DNA of 64,000 bases from Ktedonobacter robiniae (GTDB lineage Bacteria > Chloroflexota > Ktedonobacteria > Ktedonobacterales > Ktedonobacteraceae). Below are positions 33,718 through 42,000 of the stretch, piece after piece. The notes under the pieces were generated by a model. It had not been told where the DNA came from. It did not search any database and worked only from the letters and a program-made list of their open reading frames with translations. Every line of letters begins with the position of its first letter. Position 1 is the stretch's first letter. The position numbers and the translations under genes were made by a program. Location of the stretch: NCBI RefSeq assembly GCF_016587375.1, contig NZ_BNJG01000001.1:4098001-4162000 (forward strand), written 5' to 3'.

Positions 33718-35768
33718 TATTGCAGGTACTTCGCGAACCAGCTCTGGATGTGGCGCAGGCGCTCCTGGCGTGAGCGTGGATGCCCCCCACGCGAGAGACC
33801 GTGGCTCTGCCCTTCAAAGCGTACCAGCCGCACTTCGCGTCCCATATATTTGAGCGCGGCGAAGAGTTGTTCCCCCTGCTCGATGTTACAGCGCAGGTCC
33901 CGGTCACTGTGGATGATGAGGAGCGGCGTACGAATATTCTGCACATACTTGATGGGCGACATATTCATATACTTCTCCAGGTCCTCCCAGGGCGTGGTAT
34001 CCAGGTTGTCATAGCTCAGGTCCCAGCCGATATCGCTTACGCCAAACATGGTCGCCATGTTGCTGACGCAGCGGTCGGTGATCGCGACCTTAAAGCGGTT
34101 GTTGTGGCTGATCAGCCAGTTGGTCATAAAGCCGCCATAGCTACCCCCAGTAACGCCCATGCGCTCAGTGTCGATATAGCCACGCTGTACGACCTCGGCG
34201 ACGCCGTTCATGATATCGATGGGATCTTTCTCGCCCCAGGCCCCGCGTACAGCATGCGCGAACTCAAAGCCATAGCCGCAGCTACCGCGTGGATTGGTAT
34301 AGAGGACGACATACCCCTCGGCAACGAGAAGCTGCATCTCGTGGAAGAAGCCATAGCCATATTGCGTTTGCGGCCCGCCATGAATCTCCAGGACCAGGGG
34401 ATACTTCTTGGAGGGATCAAAGTTGTGCGGCTTTAAGACCCAGCCATCCATAGGCCAGCCATCAGCCCCCTCATAGGTGAAGTGCTCTGGCGTTGCCAGA
34501 TGGAGCTCATTGAGTAGGGCATCGTTGAAGCTGGTAATCTTGCGCAGTTCGCCATTGGTCTCGGCTGAGCGTACGAAGATCTCCTGTGGGTGCGTGGCGT
34601 CGGCAACATTCATCGCGAAGGTCTGCTTGCTGTGATCGATGCTAAAGTCGCGTACATGCACATTACCAGGGGTGACCGTCGGTGGCTCTTTGCCCGCGCC
34701 ATTGGTGGTGGAGATGGCATAGATACGCGAGGCGCCCCGGTGCGAGGAGAGGATATAGAGCGTCTTGCCATCGGCGGACCAGGCAGGCTGCGGCATCAGG
34801 TGCTCGTCGCCAATGTCGCTATTGGTGAATTCGAGGGCCGTTCCCTCAAACTCGGGCGTCAGGTTCTTCGGCTTGCCTTTCTCTGCGCTGACGGCGATGG
34901 TGTAGAGATAGGCATGCCCTGCCGAACCAACTTTCTTTGACGCGATAAAGGCGATCTGCTGCCCATCGGTGGACCAGGAGGGTGAGGAACATCCCATGCT
35001 GCCATCAGTCAGGACGCGTGGCTCACCCACAACCTTGTTATCCTGAAGCGCGAGCACATAGACATCTGCTCCAGGAAGGCGCCAGCGCTCCTCGTTGCGG
35101 TCAGAGGTGAAGGCAACCTGATTTCCATCAGGTGACCAGGCAGCATCGCCATCGTTCCAATCGCCATCCGTCAACTGCTGTGGCTCTCCGCCCTCGCGTG
35201 GGATCAGGAAGAGATGCGCGCGGCGCTCATAAATAAAGCCAACGCCATCCAGGCGATACCAGAGCTGGTCTATCACATGCACTTTGGGCAGCGCCTTGCC
35301 GTCTTCCGTCTCCTCCTCATCAGCAGGCCCAACTTGTGCGCTGAAGAGCAAGTGCTGGCCATCGGGTGACCAGGCGGGAGATGAGGCGCCATGCTCCATG
35401 AAAGTAAGCTGGCGCGCCTCGCCGCCATCGGTGGGCATGATCCAGATCTGGGGCTTATCCTTGCCGAGCTTCTTCTGCTCTTTCTTCTCCGTCGTGGGAG
35501 GCTGATCGCTGCTCTCACGCTTGGCGACAAAGGCCAGCCAGCGCCCATCGGGCGACCAGGTTGGTGCGCTGGTCAACTCGGTCTCCTGGGTAAAGCGGCG
35601 CGCCTCTCCATCCTCGGTGGGACTGATCCAGATGCTTGAACGATAGGCATGCTTCTTGTCGTCGATGCGCGTCACGACATAGGCGACCTGTTTGCCATCT
35701 GGGGAGATGCGCGGCCTATCGATAAACTGCATACGATAGAGGTCTTCAATGGCGATGTTCCGTGTCAT
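33717..35768 (-). CDS. S9-family prolyl oligopeptidase-like peptidase
   Basis: A 683-residue serine peptidase of the acylaminoacyl-peptidase branch. The N-terminal two-thirds is a beta-propeller with TolB-like repeats (PAWSPDGQHLLFSA, ASPAWSPDG, PSWSTDGQQIAF). The C-terminal alpha/beta hydrolase domain has the nucleophile motif GGSYGGFMTNW, an acid Asp in HSDRDLRC and the His in GQSHGLSRGG. It cleaves short peptides, probably in the cytoplasm (no signal peptide). It follows the M14 peptidase gene on the same strand, suggesting joint peptide breakdown. Confidence 0.93.
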   Translation of the reverse strand: MTRNIAIEDLYRMQFIDRPRISPDGKQVAYVVTRIDDKKHAYRSSIWISPTEDGEARRFTQETELTSAPTWSPDGRWLAFVAKRESSDQPPTTEKKEQKKLGKDKPQIWIMPTDGGEARQLTFMEHGASSPAWSPDGQHLLFSAQVGPADEEETEDGKALPKVHVIDQLWYRLDGVGFIYERRAHLFLIPREGGEPQQLTDGDWNDGDAAWSPDGNQVAFTSDRNEERWRLPGADVYVLALQDNKVVGEPRVLTDGSMGCSSPSWSTDGQQIAFIASKKVGSAGHAYLYTIAVSAEKGKPKNLTPEFEGTALEFTNSDIGDEHLMPQPAWSADGKTLYILSSHRGASRIYAISTTNGAGKEPPTVTPGNVHVRDFSIDHSKQTFAMNVADATHPQEIFVRSAETNGELRKITSFNDALLNELHLATPEHFTYEGADGWPMDGWVLKPHNFDPSKKYPLVLEIHGGPQTQYGYGFFHEMQLLVAEGYVVLYTNPRGSCGYGFEFAHAVRGAWGEKDPIDIMNGVAEVVQRGYIDTERMGVTGGSYGGFMTNWLISHNNRFKVAITDRCVSNMATMFGVSDIGWDLSYDNLDTTPWEDLEKYMNMSPIKYVQNIRTPLLIIHSDRDLRCNIEQGEQLFAALKYMGREVRLVRFEGQSHGLSRGGHPRSRQERLRHIQSWFAKYLQ

Positions 35769-35792
35769 GAATCCAACCTTTCTGGTAATGTG

Positions 35793-35858
35793 TAGGGGCA
35801 GCGCTTACCTGGCCTTCTTCTGCGAAGGTGAGCTATGCAAGCAGGACCCCTACTCTTA
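35793..35858. other. Branched hairpin between the peptidase genes
   Basis: GTAGGGG (about 35793) pairs with CCCCTAC (about 35858). Inside, GCTTACC pairs with GGTGAGC and CCTTC with GAAGG around TTCTGC. It fills most of the 100-base gap upstream of the S9 gene and could be a processing or attenuation structure. Confidence 0.4.
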
Positions 35859-35868
35859 CACCTATACC

Positions 35869-37584
35869 TTAGCCATTTTCGAGGGTAATAGTGTGTCGTA
35901 GAACACCAGCACGCTGTGCCTGGACTGTTAATTCTAGTGTAGCATGTGTTGGGCCCTTGATGGTCCATTCTACTTTACAGCGATGGTCAGTAATGCTGCG
36001 CCCATAGCTCCCTTGCAGCTTATTAGAGCGTCCCTCCAATTGGCCCACCTCTTGATACTGTTTCCCTTGCAGCAGTTCGACCTCCTCTGGCAGGCTCAGG
36101 GTTACTTGAATGGGACGCACCACTCTGCGCTCACGAGCCTGGGCGCTAGTGTCTGTGGGGAGAAAGCCATTGTTTTCGATGACGGCAGTGATATGGTAGA
36201 TCTGCTCTGCTTGCAGTTCGACCTTGAGCGCGTAGAGACTGAGGTAGGGATTGAGCGAGGCATGCATCAGGGTGAAGGCGCTATGTTTTTCGCACATCTC
36301 TGGCAGATAGCGCAGCGGTGCGTTCTGTCGGTAGAGCTTACTCTTCCAGCCACCAATCTCAACCGCTCCCAGTTGCGGATGCTCAAAGGGGCGCCAGTCC
36401 TCGAAGGCCTCGCCCTGCATGACCTCGTCGTTCCACTGCATCAGTTTAATGTCATCCTCTTCTGGGTGCCAGCGCATCCAGGGAATGAAGTCGCGTGGCC
36501 CGATGCCTGCTGTGGTGGGCAGGTCCCAGAGTTCAACTGTAAAGCCAAACCAGCCCAGGTGATCATAGACATAGTCATCCATCGCGCCCTTCGTCAGATC
36601 TTTGGGTCCGTAGCGGAAGCCATGGTAAGTTGAGATGGCTGGATAATCCGTGATCTCCTGACTCTTCTCGCCAAGAAGCTTGAAGACCTCCAGGTCTGAG
36701 GGCAACATCTCATCGTCAGCCTTGGTGCTGTATGGACGCAGCAGGACGCCGGAGGTGGTATGGTAGGAGGCGAAGCCTGAAATATTTGTATGGGTGCGCC
36801 AGAACTCGGCCTCGGCCCGGGTCTCTGGCTCTGAGAAGGGATAGGCTCCCGCGCCAGATTGCTCATTCTCCGCGGCCCATTGATAGGGGTAGTTGCGGTT
36901 GATATCCAGACCCTCTTTGCGTGGAGCAAGAGGAATAAGGTAGCCATCATAGTTGCGGATGAGGCCCTCGGTCATCAGGTGATAGTAGGTTCCGCCTTCT
37001 TCATCAATCTCACGGCGGCGCATAATGCGTGCATCTTGCCTGGAGCTTTTCCATGCCCCATTGGGGTCTGGGACACGCATCATAAGGATCTCGCCGTCCC
37101 CATCAATGTCCTCGGGATAGAGTCCATCGGGATCATGGGCATCGTCATAGGGATAGGGCCGGGTACTGCTGCGCAGAGTATAGGGTGTAGTCAGGTAGCG
37201 TTCCGCTCCATCCACACTCAGGCGCGGCAAAATATAGAAGGTGGTGCGGTCAAGCAGGCGCGTGATTTTTTCGTCCTGCCCATAGCGTGTCAGGTATGAC
37301 CAGATGGTATACAGGGCGATGGTTGAGCCAGTAACTTCACCTGCATGTGTATTGCCATCGATCCAGTAGGCTGGCTTTTCCAGGGCTGGCCCCGTTGTCT
37401 GATTGGTCAAGGTGACAAGCCAGATTTCACGCCCTTCCAGACTTTTGCCTAGAGACTCGATGGTGGCAAGCTGTGGGTGCGCTTCGACAAGCTCAAAGAG
37501 GAGTTGGGTCAGTATCTCGTAGGTGTAGTATGAAAGCTTTCCTTGCAGAGGGTCGAACTCCTGATGAACAATAGCATTGGGCAT
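35869..37584 (-). CDS. M14-family zinc carboxypeptidase
   Basis: A 571-residue metallopeptidase with the M14 zinc motif His80-x-x-Glu83 in GNTHAGEVTGS, a distant His in FASYHTTSGVLLRPY, the substrate-binding Asn/Arg of DINRNYP, and the catalytic Glu in GFTVELWDLP. A beta-rich C-terminal domain of about 150 residues follows. No signal peptide is seen, so it may act on peptides inside the cell together with the S9 enzyme. The M14 gene is first in this two-gene unit. Confidence 0.9.
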   Translation of the reverse strand: MPNAIVHQEFDPLQGKLSYYTYEILTQLLFELVEAHPQLATIESLGKSLEGREIWLVTLTNQTTGPALEKPAYWIDGNTHAGEVTGSTIALYTIWSYLTRYGQDEKITRLLDRTTFYILPRLSVDGAERYLTTPYTLRSSTRPYPYDDAHDPDGLYPEDIDGDGEILMMRVPDPNGAWKSSRQDARIMRRREIDEEGGTYYHLMTEGLIRNYDGYLIPLAPRKEGLDINRNYPYQWAAENEQSGAGAYPFSEPETRAEAEFWRTHTNISGFASYHTTSGVLLRPYSTKADDEMLPSDLEVFKLLGEKSQEITDYPAISTYHGFRYGPKDLTKGAMDDYVYDHLGWFGFTVELWDLPTTAGIGPRDFIPWMRWHPEEDDIKLMQWNDEVMQGEAFEDWRPFEHPQLGAVEIGGWKSKLYRQNAPLRYLPEMCEKHSAFTLMHASLNPYLSLYALKVELQAEQIYHITAVIENNGFLPTDTSAQARERRVVRPIQVTLSLPEEVELLQGKQYQEVGQLEGRSNKLQGSYGRSITDHRCKVEWTIKGPTHATLELTVQAQRAGVLRHTITLENG

Positions 37585-37697
37585 GGTGATATCCTGTCTC
37601 TATTCTAAAAAAGGCCTCTCTATAGCCTGGCATTGCATTGATGAAGGGGAATGTTAGGGGCGCTATAGGACGAGCATTCTGCCCTTAAGTGGGGTAT

Positions 37698-37731
37698 CAC
37701 CTGCTGTACGTTTGAGGGCGTACAGCAGGTG
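37698..37731. terminator. Hairpin after acidic protein gene
   Basis: CACCTGCTGTACG pairs exactly with CGTACAGCAGGTG around an eight-base loop. It sits 13 bases past the stop of the minus-strand gene; there is no clear T-run. Confidence 0.45.
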
Positions 37732-37743
37732 GCCGAGACTATT

Positions 37744-38574
37744 TTACGCCTTGGGGCGGCGCCGGCCTCGGCGCTCACGCTCCATAGCGAAATCGAGCGT
37801 TTCGTGCAGGCGTTCGAAATCGTCTACATCGAGCTGAAGCTCTACCGCGGGCAGATCGTCAGGGCGCGCGCGCCCCTCTTCAAAGAGCTGAAGCACCATT
37901 ACCAGCTCAACCTCGATGTCGATGACACCGCTGCTGGTATCGATTTCAAGCTCTTCGTCATCGTCATCGTCATCATCATCACTGTCTTCGCTGGTGTGAG
38001 GGCGAGGAATGAACTCAATGTTGGTGCGCGCGCACTTGAAGCGTCCCGTTAACTTGAGCGCGTCAGTAGAAATCTCTTCGGCCAGTTCGCGTACAACTTC
38101 CATCATCTGGCTAAAGGCGTCTTGCAGTTGTTCTAACGCGTCATCATCATCCCCGAGAGCGTCTATCTCTTGCGAGAGATCTCCGCTGGTCTGGTTGCCG
38201 GGGATGCCTGCTTCTGGTAAGCGCTGGCGTGCAAGCTCATTGAGTTGTTTGAGTGCCTGGGCGAAGGCGGGGGAGAATGTAGAACCATCTTTTTCGCTGG
38301 TCTTTGTTTCTCCTTCGTGAGCCACACCCACCTCCTGGCCCTCGCCTTCCTCATGCTCCGTCTCCTCCTCACTTTCCAGGCCTACGGCTGCCTCGACCAT
38401 GAGAATTTGTTGGTGCAGTTGTTCGGCCACCTCGCGAGGAAAGTAGGCTAAGATTCTTGCCTGTCTTGACGCTGCGAGTAACTCAAATTGGGGCCAGTCC
38501 CGGTAACGTTCGCGGCCCCGCAAGTATCTCACTTCCACTAATCCCAAGGTGTCCAACCGCAACGATAGATCCAT
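37744..38574 (-). CDS. Acidic hypothetical protein
   Basis: A 276-residue protein, start at 38574 after GAGGAGGA; an earlier in-frame start at 38646 is unlikely. It is strongly acidic: a Glu/Gly-rich stretch near residues 67-90 and a run of about ten Asp/Glu near 205-216 encoded by a short trinucleotide repeat. N-terminal (LRLDTLGLVEVRYLRGRERY) and C-terminal (VELVMVLQLFEEGRARPDDLP) parts look folded. The tail is very basic (ERERRGRRRPKA). No family recognised; such charge patterns occur in RNA- or nucleoid-linked proteins, but this is speculative. Confidence 0.7.
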   Translation of the reverse strand: MDLSLRLDTLGLVEVRYLRGRERYRDWPQFELLAASRQARILAYFPREVAEQLHQQILMVEAAVGLESEEETEHEEGEGQEVGVAHEGETKTSEKDGSTFSPAFAQALKQLNELARQRLPEAGIPGNQTSGDLSQEIDALGDDDDALEQLQDAFSQMMEVVRELAEEISTDALKLTGRFKCARTNIEFIPRPHTSEDSDDDDDDDDEELEIDTSSGVIDIEVELVMVLQLFEEGRARPDDLPAVELQLDVDDFERLHETLDFAMERERRGRRRPKA

Positions 38575-38968
38575 GTCTTCCTCCTCGATAGCAGAATGAA
38601 CCCGGCTGCATCTTCCATATGTTCCGCCGTTCCTGGCTCTTTGCACGTATTGCTTCTGCTCGTGTATTTTTTAGGCAAGAGAGTACATACCCCTGTTCTC
38701 TGGGGTATATGTATTGGTAAGAAATAGGTTTGTAAATAGCCGTCCTCGCCAACTCACCCTGGCGCTATTTCCCTTACTTGGCACCAACAAACTCTCCAGG
38801 TTGTGATTCTTCTATCCTGTCCCATCATATCACAACAGGCGCGAAATAATACAACTAGCAGTACATATTTTGCCCTTTTTTAGTACTGAATCGGATTATT
38901 GATAAATTCTAAAGCTATTTTCGTTTTGAAAAAAATTCATAATTTACCCAGGCGATAATTATTGGCGC
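38575..38968. other. AT-rich intergenic region
   Basis: About 390 bases upstream of the acidic protein gene. It contains an inverted repeat TACATACCCC (38684-38693) / GGGGTATATGTA (38702-38713), which may be an operator, and a long AT-rich stretch from 38840 to 38945. No coding frame is convincing. Confidence 0.35.
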
Positions 38969-39023
38969 AGACATGGTATGTGGTGGGAAAATGCGCCGCA
39001 TTTTCCCACCACATACCATGTCT
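38969..39023. terminator. 26-bp-arm palindrome after giant membrane gene
   Basis: Perfect arms (AGACATGGTATGTGGTGGGA and onward) around a GCC loop; followed on the minus strand by AT-rich sequence. It ends the 4.8-kb gene that stops at 39033. Confidence 0.8.
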
Positions 39024-39032
39024 ATCTTTTGT

Positions 39033-42000
39033 TTACTGCCACTGCGTCCAGGCGGAGCGCAAGCGGTGGCGGGTCAGGCTTAAGGCCGTTGCCAGGATCA
39101 ACAAGCTGAGTCCCATAATGGCCAGGGCGAGCGAGGATGGTAGGCCGAGCGAGGGCAGAAAGAGCGCGTGCATAGCCGCGATTACTACCAGGCCCGCTCC
39201 GCTGAGCACAAACACGCGGATATGGGTTCCGATACCCACCAGCAGCAGTATCAGGGCTTCTCCTCCCAGGAGCAGCGTGGGCGCCAACTCCGACCCTTGG
39301 AAGCTGAGCCAGAGCGTGGGGAGGAGCAGGAGGGCCGTGCCAGCCAGCGTACACAGTTGGGCACCTACTCGTTGTTGTGGCAGCCCTTCATCCCGTTGCA
39401 AGAATGCCGCGATCAGAATAAGAGCTGTCGCTGGCGGTAGTGTGAGCACATCAAACTGCGTCTGCTGAAGCGCCAGCAATTCCCACGATAGAGCCAGGCT
39501 AACAAGTAAACAGGCACTGTAGTAAGCCCAGCGTTGCCAGTTCGTCCTCCTTTGCGTATAGCCATAGGCCGCGATGAGCATAGACAGAACCAGGAGCGTG
39601 AAGGCGCCTGTGTGGGCCAGGACCGGTATGGTGCTGCTTAATCCTCCCTGCATAATCACGCTGCCAACTACCAGGACTTGCCCCATGAGACTGACGATTG
39701 TGGCAAGCTCTGATGTGGGGAGCCAGTGCGTGCGTGGGCGTAGCCTGTGCCAGAGCCATTGTGAGGCAAAGATGAGTATATTGAGAGCGCTATACGCCAG
39801 GGCAGCCTGCCAATTTGTGAAGGGTAGAGTGGAGATGGTCCATAGAGCCAGAGCACTGGAGAGAAGCACAAGTTCTGGCATGCGTTCCACTAGCATCACA
39901 ACGAGGCTCAATGCGAGCAGTGCCACCAACATGCCTGAGGGAAGACTCGCATAGTGATGTTGTGTAATCTGTACCTGCCAGCCGAACATAAGCAGCAACC
40001 CAAGCAGACTGGCGAGGTACCAGGAGGCATTCCATGGCAAGACCAGAAACTGGGATGTGACTTCTTGCTTCTTGCCTCCTCTGGCAAAGATCTTTACCAG
40101 GCGTCCCACGAGCAATCCCACACCTCCCAGGCCCAGGGTCAGGGTTACTAGGTATGTGCTTTGCTGCTGTACCTGCTGTGCCGAGCATGCCTGGGCGACG
40201 GGATCGCATGTGATTACCCTGGTTGCCAGGAGCAGGCCCCAGGCCGCAAAAGCCAACACCAGCGCCTGCCAACGTGTCGGCGCCTTGCGCTCATTAAGCA
40301 GGACACCATAGGCAGCGAACGCGTACACGATGAGGATATCTGGCACGGCGGCATAGAAAGGAAAGTTGACGTTTGAGAGCGAGCCATAGATTCCTGTCAA
40401 CAGGGCTGAAGCCAGGGCAGTGGCATAGAGTGGCAAGCTATAGTTGTGCCACCAGTCACGCTTCTCGTCTCTTTCCCCACCGCGAAAGAAGGCTATATAC
40501 TTGCTGACGCTTCCTAGCAGGGCAAAGGTTAGCGCGATCAGCACAGGACGATAGAGATCACCCAGCGCGCCCGCGTAATATACCGACCAGGTCGTGTACA
40601 CAGGTGCCAGCCATGTAAAGAACGGATCTTCACTTACCAGTCCACCGACGTAGAAGAGTTGCGCGCAGAGCAAGAGAACCCAGCTCGCGCTTGCCATTTC
40701 ACCATAGATGGCGCCCTGCACGCCAAGCGCGATAGTAGCAACATTCGCGCAAACTGTGAGCGCTAGCGCCTGGCGTGGGCCACGCCACAAGCGGATGCTA
40801 AGCGTGAGGAGAATACTGGTGGGTGCAAGCCAGGTGAGTATGGCAAAGGTATTGACGGGCAGGCAGAAGGCCCAGACCGTGCATATGCCAGCGAGCCAGG
40901 TAACCTCATGCTCCTTGCTGAGCAGACCCGCGATATAGTAGAGTGCGGCACAGAGCAGGAGTAGCCAGAAGGTCGCGTGTAACGTCGCCTGGTTGCCGCT
41001 GCTGGTTCCCAGTACACCCAGCGTAATGGTCGCTATCAGCGCGGTGACGCCCAGGGCAATACTATAGGTGCGCCCAAGCCAGAGGTGTGCTCCCAACATG
41101 AGCAGGATGCTGATCGGGGCTATCCATGTCAGCAAGGAGAAGTTTGCAAACGAGCACGCAATGAGCAGAAGCAATGTGGCCGGAGTGAGCCCAGTCACGG
41201 CTGGCTCCTGGCTGATAAGGCCTGCTACATAGTAGAGCGAGGCACACAGGAGCAGAACCCAGGTAGCGAGCGTTGCTTCATGATGAACACTTCCACTAAT
41301 GCCAACCATCAGTGTCGCCAGAAGGGCGCTTATTGCCAGTGGCGCACTCCAAACTCTCCCAAAGCGCATGCGCGCAGCCAGTGCGACGAGAATGCTCATT
41401 GGAGCAAGCCATGCCAGGAACAAGAAATTATTACTGGGCAGGCAGATGGCTACGCCCGCAAAGAACGCGGAAACAATCAGCCACAAAGGTTTGCGTGCCA
41501 GGATTGCACCGATATACCAGGCTGCGGCCAGGAGTGCCAGTTCCAGGAGAATAGGTACCGCGATAGGCTGCAAGTTCTCGGCGAGCACGCCCGTTGTTGC
41601 GCCAGAGAGCGTCTGTATGCTCTCCATGCTTGCATAGAGGAGGCCATACAGCAACCCCTGGAAGAGGGCAGGCCATTCCCAGGTGATGTGCTGGTATCTT
41701 GTCTCGACTCTACGAGGCCAGTGTTGCGCAAACTGGCGCGAGATCCCCGCTGCGAGTACAGGTAGGACCAGGCAGAGGCTAAAGAAGAACGGAATATAGT
41801 TAAAGAGTGGCCCTATTGCCAGGAAGCCTAACACCATTGACAGTGCTAGAAGGCCTGGACGTCGTTGCGCAATGGCAAGCCCATAGCTGATCACTTCGAA
41901 TCCCAGTAGTAGGCTGAGCTGAATGGCTGCCGTTTGCGAGAGGGCGAAAAACAACGTCAGGCCCATGCCAGTGAGGGCGACAAGTTCAATGGGGTTGCTC

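Noticed and set aside
33780..34436. 218-codon frame opposite the S9 peptidase
   Set aside because: Antisense shadow with no ribosome-binding site or family.
35944..36633. 229-codon frame opposite the M14 peptidase
   Set aside because: Antisense shadow; the zinc-site frame is clearly the coding one.
37950..37990. Short tandem ATC/GTC triplets considered as a CRISPR-like or satellite repeat
   Set aside because: They encode an Asp/Glu run in frame; no spacers or repeat units of CRISPR size.
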